Positions 1 to 6,361 of a stretch of 16,349 nt of DNA are shown here, piece after piece. The notes under the pieces were generated by a model. The model did not search any database. It was not told the DNA's origin and saw only the letters and a program-made list of their open reading frames with translations. A program made the translations under genes and the position numbers. Origin of the DNA: Firmicutes bacterium UBA5493 (GTDB lineage Bacteria > Bacillota > Limnochordia > Darwinibacteriales > Darwinibacteriaceae); NCBI GenBank assembly GCA_002424045.1, contig DIPH01000031.1:18383-34731 (forward strand). The letters run 5' to 3'. Within the stretch, counting starts at the first letter, position 1. Each line of letters starts with the position of its first letter.

Positions 1-2
1 TT

Positions 3-47
3 GTGAAGAACAACAAGCCAACCTGCGTTCTCATTGATCCCAAGTAA
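3..47 (+). CDS. carboxy-terminal end of a gene cut by the window edge, possibly a Phd/YefM-type antitoxin
   Basis: An open frame enters from the left edge and ends at TAA after the residues VKNNKPTCVLIDPK. The pattern 'KNNKP-x-x-VLIDP' resembles the segment found in the middle of Phd/YefM antitoxins (short proteins that neutralise a toxin and repress their own operon), where a longer helical tail would normally follow. If so, the protein is truncated here or the stop is a decay mutation. Only 14 residues are visible, so this is a weak family hint and the frame could be chance. Confidence 0.25.
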   Translation: MKNNKPTCVLIDPK

Positions 48-138
48 TTTTGGTCAGCGGAGCTTCGCTGAAGAAGGCTAGGTCACTCAAACATTTCATT
101 GACTCTTGACACCTCTTCACATGTGAGTCCAACCATGC

Positions 139-170
139 AAAAAAAGCGCCGCCAAATTTCTCGGCGACGC
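139..170 (-). terminator. strong intrinsic terminator reading leftwards
   Basis: Read on the minus strand, GCGTCGCC pairs with GGCGGCGC (8 bp, one G-T wobble) around a 9-base loop and is followed at once by seven T. This is a textbook rho-independent terminator. No minus-strand gene lies to its right before the AbrB gene, so the transcript it ends is unexplained. Confidence 0.7.
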
Positions 171-283
171 ACTCCAGAACTACGTATGCAGTTGGTTCCA
201 AACTTCCTTTTCTAAACCTCGATGATCCTACTTGATTAGCCCCTCATAAATTTAAACCGGCTAGGCTAGGTAACTATATGCAA

Positions 284-340
284 TGGTGCCGAAGGTGGGA
301 TTCATCGGGACAAGCCCAAGGCGTTTCCCACCTAGTACCA
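284..340. other. long interrupted inverted repeat, candidate structured RNA
   Basis: AGGTGGGA (293-300) is the exact reverse complement of TCCCACCT (326-333). The pairing continues outward after a short bulge, with TGGTGC (284-289) facing GTACCA (335-340), one wobble allowed. Inside, CGGG (306-309) faces GCCC (314-317). A plus-strand terminator follows three bases later, which favours plus-strand transcription. Read on the minus strand, the outer arm 'CCCACCTTCGGCACCA' looks like the 3' end of a tRNA, but no matching T-arm or anticodon arm can be built. I do not recognise the RNA family. Confidence 0.45.
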
Positions 341-343
341 CTA

Positions 344-381
344 AGTGTCAGCATGTCCATCTAGCTGGCACTTTTCTTTTT
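344..381 (+). terminator. strong intrinsic terminator reading rightwards
   Basis: AGTGTCAGC (344-352) pairs with GCTGGCACT (364-372) over 9 bp with one G-T wobble. It is followed by TTTCTTTTT. It would end a plus-strand transcript that includes the inverted repeat just upstream, and it insulates the toxin-antitoxin operon from transcription entering from the left. Confidence 0.75.
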
Positions 382-456
382 CAGCATGTCGCCCAGTCCG
401 CCCAATTATGCCTGTTTGTGGAGAGTTCATTAGCAAGTGATTAGCAAAAACTAGGA

Positions 457-485
457 TTGATATTTCGCGACTTTTAGCGTAAACT
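457..485 (+). promoter_or_regulatory. sigma-A-like promoter for the AbrB/PIN operon
   Basis: TTGATA (457-462) lies 17 bases before TAAACT (480-485), giving a 5/6 match to the -35 consensus and a 4/6 match to the -10 consensus with ideal spacing. The expected transcription start is near 492, about 30 bases before the ATG at 523. Confidence 0.55.
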
Positions 486-489
486 ACTA

Positions 490-517
490 GTAGGGAAAGT
501 AGGAAAAGTAGGGGGTG
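490..517 (+). promoter_or_regulatory. three GTAGG repeats at 9-base spacing, candidate operator, running into the ribosome-binding site
   Basis: GTAGG occurs at 490, 499 and 508, exactly nine bases apart, in a purine-rich stretch between the -10 box and the start codon. The last copy runs into the ribosome-binding site GGGGGTG (511-517), placed 5 bases before ATG. AbrB/MazE-type antitoxins commonly repress their own promoter, so these repeats are a plausible binding site. Overlap with the ribosome-binding site would also allow translational effects. Confidence 0.4.
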
Positions 518-522
518 TAAAA

Positions 523-798
523 ATGGAACTTGCAAAAGTGATGTCTAAGGGGCAGGTGACAATTCCGATTAATGTGCGGAAGAAGTTGAACCTCAAAGAA
601 GGCGATAAACTGATTTTCATTGAGAAAGATGGTAACATGGTAATCGCAAATTCTGCCATGATCGCGCTTCAACAAATCCAGACTGCCTTTGAAGCTGAAG
701 CTGAACGCTTGGAGCTCAAAACAGAGCAGGATGTGGTTGACTTAGTTGACGAAGTTAGGCAAGAAATCAACAGAGAAAAACAGGATAGTACCCAATGA
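523..798 (+). CDS. AbrB/MazE-family antitoxin (SpoVT-AbrB fold)
   Basis: A 91-residue protein. Residues 1-46 form a swapped-hairpin AbrB DNA-binding domain, seen in the typical run 'MSKGQVTIPINVRKKLNLKE' followed by GDKLIF. Residues 48-91 are an acidic, helical tail (about 55-85) of the kind that covers the toxin active site. The family acts as an antitoxin and as an autorepressor. The gene overlaps the following PIN toxin frame by four bases (ATGA), the usual arrangement for translationally coupled toxin-antitoxin pairs. GGGGGTG five bases before ATG supports this start. The reading frame is intact although its partner is broken. Family assignment is confident; the operator and pairing are inferred from context. 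Confidence 0.88.
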   Translation: MELAKVMSKGQVTIPINVRKKLNLKEGDKLIFIEKDGNMVIANSAMIALQQIQTAFEAEAERLELKTEQDVVDLVDEVRQEINREKQDSTQ

Positions 799-1177
799 GG
801 ATCATGTTGGATACAAATGTGCTGATTTCGATCATTGTCTTTAGGAGCCAGAGTTTGACCGATATGATGGCTCTTGTGTTAACAGAACATCGACTCGTTC
901 TATCCTCGTATGTTATCGAGGAATTGAAGCAAGTTGTAGCACGGCAGCATTAGAGATATTTCTACAGGCTTTGCCCTATGAGTTTGTGTATACGCCAGTG
1001 TTGACCGATCAAGAGCTTTTTTCAATACGAGATCCAGCTGACTACCCGGTGCTTTACAGTGCCATCGTTGAGGATGTAGATGTTCTAATTTCAGGTGACA
1101 AAGATTTTGCCGAGGTTGAAGTTGAAAAACCAGAAATTGTCACACCATCTGAGTTTATGGAAAAATACGGTGGATAG
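795..1177 (+). pseudogene. PIN-domain ribonuclease toxin, frameshifted
   Basis: This is a toxin of the COG1569 PIN family, which cleaves RNA using a cluster of acidic residues. The first frame begins MRIMLDTNVLIS, with the first catalytic Asp in LDTN, continues through SSYVIEELKQVVARQ with the second acidic site, and stops at 951-953. The protein resumes in another frame at about 944-950 as ALEIFLQALPYEFVYTP and ends with SAIVEDVDVLISGDKDF, carrying the last two Asp. Intact relatives have a few more residues between 'VVAR' and 'AL..FL', so a short deletion (about 16 bases) that shifted the frame fits best. All catalytic segments survive, but no single frame encodes them. The intact antitoxin upstream shares the operon. 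A sequencing error cannot be excluded. Confidence 0.8.
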
Positions 1178-1193
1178 ACACAAGCATGATTTT

Positions 1194-1218
1194 AAGCCCA
1201 TGGACTCTCTGTGGGCTT
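1194..1218 (+). terminator. hairpin after the PIN gene, weak or leaky terminator
   Basis: AAGCCCA (1194-1200) pairs with TGGGCTT (1212-1218) over 7 bp, followed only by CTTCGCTG rather than a T-run. It separates the toxin-antitoxin remnant from the helicase operon by stem structure, but may allow read-through. I saw no convincing promoter between it and the helicase start at 1251. Confidence 0.4.
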
Positions 1219-1250
1219 CTTCGCTGTAAAAACAAGGAAGAAGGGCGACT

Positions 1251-4200
1251 GTGTCGAACATATTCGCAACAGCTCGAAACTGTGAGTACTACAATGCCCA
1301 GGGTGGTGCTACGATGAAGCTGATCGATAACGTTAACACCTTGCTCAAAGACGATCTTGCCGAGGTTTTGAAAAAAGACAGCAAGGTTGCGGTTGCTGCT
1401 GCCTATTTTTCCATTTATGCCTATGACGAGCTAAAAACTCAGCTGGAGCAGATTGATGAGCTCAAGTTTTTGTTTACATCACCGACCTTCACTACAGAGA
1501 AGGGGAAGAAAGAGCTCCGGGAGTTTTACATTCCCCAGCTGAGTAGAGAACGGAGTCTTTATGGTAGTGAATTTGAGGTAAAACTGCGCAACGAACTAAC
1601 CCAAAGGGCCATAGCCAAAGAATGTGCCGATTGGGTGCGTCGCAAGGTAACGTTCAAGACCAATGTGACGCAAGATGCGATGGTGGGCTTTATTAACGCT
1701 CAAACGGACGAAGATCGCCATACATACGTACCCATTAATGGATTTACTACGGTGGAACTAGGTTCGGAAAAGGGAAATAATATCTACACCATGATTAACC
1801 GTTTAGATTCTCCGATGAGTACGGAGTATTTTCGGATCTTCAACGATGTTTGGCGTGATGCAGAAAAAATGCAGGATGTTACAGTAGAGGTAATAGACAG
1901 CATTACCTCTGTTTATCGCGAAAATTCTCCGGAGTTTGTCTACTACATAGCCCTTTATAACATCTTCAGCACGTTCTTGGATGATGTGAATGAGGATGTT
2001 CTTCCCAATGAGAAGACTGGATTCATGGACAGTGCCATTTGGCAAAAACTCTACCGGTTTCAAAAGGACGCAGCCCTTGCCATTATCAATAAGTTGGAAC
2101 AGTATAATGGTTGTATCCTAGCTGATAGTGTTGGTTTAGGGAAGACCTTCACTGCCTTAGCGGTCATCAAGTATTATGAGGGGCGCAACAAGAGTGTCCT
2201 CGTGCTTTGCCCCAAAAAACTCTCTGATAACTGGCAAACCTTCAAGCTTAACTTGTTGAACAACCCTATCGCCCCTGATCGCTTACGCTATGATGTTCTT
2301 TACCACACCGATCTTTCACGAACCCGGGGATACTCAAATGGTATACCACTGGATCGTTTGAATTGGAGTAACTATGATCTGGTGGTCATTGATGAATCCC
2401 ATAACTTCCGTAATGGTGGTCAGGATGTTGAGGATGGAGGGCGTGAGAACCGTTACAGCAGACTCTTAAACCAAGTGATTCGGCAAGGAGTCAAAACCAA
2501 AGTCCTTATGCTATCAGCTACGCCAGTGAACAATCGTTTCACCGATCTACGCAACCAGCTGGCTCTGGCCTATGAAGGCGAAGAAGAGCAGTTGGAGTCC
2601 AAGCTCAATATTAAGTCTGGTATAGATACAATTTTCCGCAGAGCACAGGGTGCCTTCAACACCTGGAGCCAGTTGGATGCCCATGCAAGAACCACTGAAA
2701 CCCTCTTGGGAATGCTGGAGTTTGACTTCTTTGAGCTTCTAGATAGTGTCACCATTGCTCGATCGAGAAAACATATTGAGCGGTATTACAGTCTGGATGA
2801 GGTTGGGAGATTTCCTGAGCGAAATAAGCCAATTTCCATTCGCTGTGGATTAAGTGATCTGCCAGATGTAATTGAGTATAACGAGATTTATCGGAAACTC
2901 TCTGCACTTAACCTAAGTGTGTATAATCCCACCCATTACATACTAGCCAGTAAGCTGGCGGAATATGAGGCTAAATATGGGACGGATATGCAACATACGC
3001 GCTTTACTCAATCAGATCGGGAGTCGGGAGTCCTCGTTTTGATGCGAACAAATCTTCTCAAGCGCTTAGAGAGTTCTGTGTATGCTTTCAGGCTAACTGT
3101 GGAGAGGATCTTAAAGCAAATCGAGGGGACAATTGACCTAATCGAGAATTTCGATGCCTCCAAAACGGTAGAAGTAGGAACCCTGAATGAAGACGATTTT
3201 GATCTAGATGACCAAAATACCGATCTGTTTTCAGTTGGGAAAAGTGTCCAAATCAATCTGGGCGATATGGACTACGTAACCTGGATGAGGGATCTGAAGC
3301 ATGACCACGGTGTTTTAACAGGCTTATTGGAGGGCATTCGGGTTATCACCCCAGAGCATGACCAGAAGCTCGAAAGGCTACTAGGGCTCATCAGAGAGAA
3401 AATCCGCAATCCTTTGAACCCTGGTAACAAGAAACTCCTGATTTTCTCCGCCTTTTCAGATACCGTGGAATATCTGTACACCAATCTCAGCGAACGGATT
3501 TATAAGGAGTATGGTCTGCATTCGGCCATGGTGACCGGTAGTGACGGAACAAAGGTCACCATACCGAAATTACCCAGGGACTTTCATACCATATTGACCT
3601 GTTTCTCTCCCATTTCTAAGGACAAGCACCTAATCATGCCTAATGAAGATGCTACGATAGATCTGCTTTTTGCCACCGATTGTATTTCAGAAGGTCAAAA
3701 CCTGCAGGACTGTGATCTGCTCGTAAACTACGACATTCACTGGAATCCTGTGCGAATTATCCAGCGTTTTGGGCGAATTGACCGGATTGGTAGCAAGAAC
3801 GAAGTGATCCAATTGGTCAGTTTCTGGCCTGATTTGGATCTTGATGACTATATCAATCTCAAAGCTAGAGTCGAAGCGAGAATGAAGATCTCTATTATGA
3901 CATCTACCGGTGATGATAATCCAATTGCCGATGACAAGGGAGATTTGCAGTATCGTAAGGAGCAGCTCAAGCGACTGCAGGATGAAGTCGTCGATTTAGA
4001 GGAGATGGCAGGCGGGGTCTCCATCATGGATTTAGGTCTCAACGAGTTTCGCATGGATCTCGTCAGCTATATCAAAGATCACCCTAATCTTGATCGAGCG
4101 CCCTTAGGGCTCCATGCCCTTGTGCCTTCAAGTGCAGCAGATTTGCCTCCAGGTGTGATCTATATCTTAAAGAACATCAACAATGAGCTTAACATAAGGA

Positions 4201-4547
4201 ACCAGAACCGAATTCACCCCTTTTACCTTGTATATGTAGCAGATGATGGCCATGTAGTCGCCAATCACTTGGAGCCTAAGAAGACCCTAGATGTCCTGCG
4301 CCATTTATGTCAGGGCCAGACTGAACCTGTCATTGACCTGTGCCGCAGATTTAATGAGAAAACAAATGACGGCAGGAAGATGACAACCTATTCTGATCTC
4401 CTGCAGGGGGCAGTAACATCCATTATTGACATTAACGAAGATAGCGATCTGGATAGTCTTTTTAGGCCTGGGGGAACAACTGCCTTGAGAGCGCAGGTGG
4501 GTGGTCTTGATGATTTCGAACTGATCTGTTTCGTGGTGGTGATGTGA
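1251..4547 (+). CDS. SNF2-like superfamily 2 helicase with degenerate PLD-like N-terminus
   Basis: A 1098-residue ATP-dependent DNA translocase. Residues about 22-210 look like the phospholipase-D-like region found on this helicase family (AAAYFSIYAYDEL, then LKFLFTSPTF), but no HxK(x)4D motif is present, so nuclease activity there is unlikely. The helicase core follows: Walker A DSVGLGKT (292-299), DESH box (381-384), SAT (422-424), and motifs V-VI with CISEGQNLQ and QRFGRIDRIG (838-847). The rest, past about 900, is a C-terminal extension. The GTG start at 1251 follows a good AAGGAAGAAGG site. An ATG at 1314 (MKLIDNV) after AGGGTGGTG is an equally possible start. It is first in a five-gene operon and its stop overlaps the next start (TGATG). 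The probable role is DNA remodelling or sensing in defence; this is inferred from the neighbours. Confidence 0.85.
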   Translation: MSNIFATARNCEYYNAQGGATMKLIDNVNTLLKDDLAEVLKKDSKVAVAAAYFSIYAYDELKTQLEQIDELKFLFTSPTFTTEKGKKELREFYIPQLSRERSLYGSEFEVKLRNELTQRAIAKECADWVRRKVTFKTNVTQDAMVGFINAQTDEDRHTYVPINGFTTVELGSEKGNNIYTMINRLDSPMSTEYFRIFNDVWRDAEKMQDVTVEVIDSITSVYRENSPEFVYYIALYNIFSTFLDDVNEDVLPNEKTGFMDSAIWQKLYRFQKDAALAIINKLEQYNGCILADSVGLGKTFTALAVIKYYEGRNKSVLVLCPKKLSDNWQTFKLNLLNNPIAPDRLRYDVLYHTDLSRTRGYSNGIPLDRLNWSNYDLVVIDESHNFRNGGQDVEDGGRENRYSRLLNQVIRQGVKTKVLMLSATPVNNRFTDLRNQLALAYEGEEEQLESKLNIKSGIDTIFRRAQGAFNTWSQLDAHARTTETLLGMLEFDFFELLDSVTIARSRKHIERYYSLDEVGRFPERNKPISIRCGLSDLPDVIEYNEIYRKLSALNLSVYNPTHYILASKLAEYEAKYGTDMQHTRFTQSDRESGVLVLMRTNLLKRLESSVYAFRLTVERILKQIEGTIDLIENFDASKTVEVGTLNEDDFDLDDQNTDLFSVGKSVQINLGDMDYVTWMRDLKHDHGVLTGLLEGIRVITPEHDQKLERLLGLIREKIRNPLNPGNKKLLIFSAFSDTVEYLYTNLSERIYKEYGLHSAMVTGSDGTKVTIPKLPRDFHTILTCFSPISKDKHLIMPNEDATIDLLFATDCISEGQNLQDCDLLVNYDIHWNPVRIIQRFGRIDRIGSKNEVIQLVSFWPDLDLDDYINLKARVEARMKISIMTSTGDDNPIADDKGDLQYRKEQLKRLQDEVVDLEEMAGGVSIMDLGLNEFRMDLVSYIKDHPNLDRAPLGLHALVPSSAADLPPGVIYILKNINNELNIRNQNRIHPFYLVYVADDGHVVANHLEPKKTLDVLRHLCQGQTEPVIDLCRRFNEKTNDGRKMTTYSDLLQGAVTSIIDINEDSDLDSLFRPGGTTALRAQVGGLDDFELICFVVVM

Positions 4548-5248
4548 TGCTAAGGTTACCAACCAGCACCATCTTTGACAGGAGGATCCCCAAGACAAAA
4601 TTCTACACCCATCTTCCAGTGTCGAGCAAGGCGCTTAAGCTTTTTACGGATCAGATTGATTCGATTCATTGGACCAATAAGCTGGCACCGGACACCATCA
4701 ATGTGGATGCCGGATCTAAAGTGTCAGAGATTCAAATTTTGCAGATTCGGCTAAAGGCTGATAACCTAGATGAACATGTGGTTTCTCTGATTGACAGGGA
4801 GATACCTTACCATTTAGTCTTTGTGGTCTGTTACCAAGACTATGGCCAACTTTGGATTGCGTACAGAGAAGAAGCGAAGAATCGCGATGACAAATTCAAG
4901 ATCAATCGCTATTACAAGACCGAGTGGTTTCCTCTGGAGGAACTGAGCCTCAAGATTGAGGGCATTAACCTAGATCAAATCTATGAGTCGTTTCTCAAGC
5001 AAATCGCGGGAGACAACTTGTTAAAACATGGCGACGAGAGCGAAGACCTAAGGGTAACCATAGAGCGTTCAAATCAGGCAGACAAGCTTAGGAAAGCCAT
5101 TGCCGAGTTGGAAAGCAAGATAGCAAAAGAGAAACAGTATAACAGACAAGTGAGGTTCATGGGTGAATTGCGCAAGTTAAAGCAAGAACTCATCATTTTA
5201 GAAAACTCACAGAAGAACGTGACAGAAAAACGGAGGGCCGGTAGATGA
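4547..5248 (+). CDS. DUF4391 family protein
   Basis: A 233-residue protein recognised by the DUF4391 pattern: 'LPxSTIFDRRIPKTKFY' at the start, then IDSIHWTNKLAPDTINV (38-53) and, near 86-130, a hydrophobic strand run with YHLVFVVCYQD and LWIAYRE. No catalytic motif is evident. The tail (about 178-222) is charged and heptad-like, probably a coiled coil for pairing with a partner. No signal peptide or membrane segment is visible. The start ATG at 4547 overlaps the helicase stop, and the end overlaps RhuM by ATGA, so the three are translationally coupled. DUF4391 genes tend to sit next to a helicase and a type III-like methyltransferase, from memory of annotated genomes. Its biochemical role is unknown. 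A scaffold joining the helicase to Mod/Res is my inference. Confidence 0.8.
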   Translation: MLRLPTSTIFDRRIPKTKFYTHLPVSSKALKLFTDQIDSIHWTNKLAPDTINVDAGSKVSEIQILQIRLKADNLDEHVVSLIDREIPYHLVFVVCYQDYGQLWIAYREEAKNRDDKFKINRYYKTEWFPLEELSLKIEGINLDQIYESFLKQIAGDNLLKHGDESEDLRVTIERSNQADKLRKAIAELESKIAKEKQYNRQVRFMGELRKLKQELIILENSQKNVTEKRRAGR

Positions 5249-6339
5249 CAAAGAAAAAAGCAGAAATTACGATTCGCTCGTCTGCGGCGGAATACTTGAC
5301 CTTTGTGGCAGCTACGGGCAATGATGAGACCAGCATCGAAATGCGCTATGAGGATGAGAACATTTGGCTGACTCAGAGAATGCTTGCGTCTTTGTATGAT
5401 GTAAGTATCCCCGCAATTAATCAGCACATCAAGAAGATTTTCGCCGATCATGAATTGCAGCCTGAGGCAACTATTAAGAAATACTTAATAGTTCAAAACG
5501 AGGGCGGACGTGAGGTTTCGCGCCAAATCGATCACTATAACCTTCAAATGATCATCGCAGTTGGCTTTAAGATCAACAACGAACGAGCGGTGCAATTTCG
5601 CAAGTGGGCTAATACGATTGTGAAGGATTACACGATTCAAGGTTGGGTGATGGATGATGAACGCCTAAAAAGCGGGGGTTCTGTTTTAACCAAGGATTAT
5701 TTTGAACATCAGCTAGAGCGCATTCGGGAAATACGACTATCTGAGCGACTGTTTTATCAAAAGATAACGGATCTTTATGCAACAGCCCTTGATTATGACA
5801 AAACAGCCGCTTCAACAAAGAGATTTTTTGGAACTGTACAGAATAAAATGCATTTCGCCATTCATGGCCAAACAGCGGCAGAGGTCCTTGTGGATCGTGC
5901 AGATGCAGATCGACCGAATATGGGTCTTACGACTTGGAAGGATGCCCCAATAGGTAAAATTCAAAAAACTGATGTTGTGGTCGCCAAGAATTATCTGACT
6001 GAATTTGAGTTGAAGCAGATGGGGCGTATGGTGTCGGCGTACATTGATTTTGCTGAAACTATGGCGTTACGTAACATTCCCATGACGATGGCGGATTGGG
6101 AACTACGCCTGAACAGGTTTATCGAGATGTTTGAGTATGGCCTTTTAAAGGATGCCGGAAAAGTCTCGGCTGAGATTGCCAAGCTTCATGCACTAACGGA
6201 GTTTGAAAAGTACCGCGTTATTCAGGATCGTCTCTTTGAAAGCGACTTTGATCGCTTTCTTGCACATGAAGAAGGTGCAAAAGAGCTAAAGAAGACTTTG
6301 ACCGATGAACCTGACGAAGATGGGTTAGATAGAGAATAG
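5245..6339 (+). CDS. RhuM-family protein (COG3943)
   Basis: A 364-residue cytoplasmic protein. Residues 31-70 (IEMRYEDENIWLTQRMLASLY, split by the helix-turn-helix-like VSIPAINQHIKKIF) match the N-terminal DNA-binding-like region of the RhuM family, named after a Salmonella pathogenicity-island gene of unclear function. Following it are the family signatures EGGREVSRQIDHYNLQMIIA (86-105) and FRKWANTIVKDYTIQGWVMD (118-137). The C-terminal half contains the conserved FFGTVQNKMHFAIHGQTAAE. Family members are repeatedly found inside or beside restriction-modification loci. The start follows GGAGGG (5232-5237) and overlaps DUF4391 by four bases. It lies between DUF4391 and Mod as an integral operon member. 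Possible roles are a repressor or control protein, or an accessory effector; the sequence does not decide. Confidence 0.85.
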   Translation: MTKKKAEITIRSSAAEYLTFVAATGNDETSIEMRYEDENIWLTQRMLASLYDVSIPAINQHIKKIFADHELQPEATIKKYLIVQNEGGREVSRQIDHYNLQMIIAVGFKINNERAVQFRKWANTIVKDYTIQGWVMDDERLKSGGSVLTKDYFEHQLERIREIRLSERLFYQKITDLYATALDYDKTAASTKRFFGTVQNKMHFAIHGQTAAEVLVDRADADRPNMGLTTWKDAPIGKIQKTDVVVAKNYLTEFELKQMGRMVSAYIDFAETMALRNIPMTMADWELRLNRFIEMFEYGLLKDAGKVSAEIAKLHALTEFEKYRVIQDRLFESDFDRFLAHEEGAKELKKTLTDEPDEDGLDRE

Positions 6340-6361
6340 GGCGAATGAACGGAGGGCGTAA

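Larger units (their letters stand above)
48..522. other. 475-base stretch without a convincing gene
   Basis: No open frame here has a ribosome-binding site together with recognisable protein sequence. The stretch holds a minus-strand terminator (139-170), a long inverted repeat (284-340), a plus-strand terminator (344-381), a sigma-A-like promoter (457-485) and three GTAGG repeats (490-512), each listed separately. A small imperfect hairpin (CAGCG/CGCTG, 55-70) follows the left-edge frame and may be its terminator, but it lacks a T-run. Confidence 0.6.

Noticed and set aside
284..300. Possible tRNA 3' end on the minus strand
   Set aside because: The acceptor-like end is present, but there is no T-stem partner, anticodon arm or D-arm; the arm pairs instead with 326-340.
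341..535. Minus-strand open frame of 64 residues upstream of the AbrB gene, with a hydrophobic stretch near its start
   Set aside because: It overlaps the terminator at 344-381 and the promoter of the AbrB gene, lacks a ribosome-binding site and resembles no protein.
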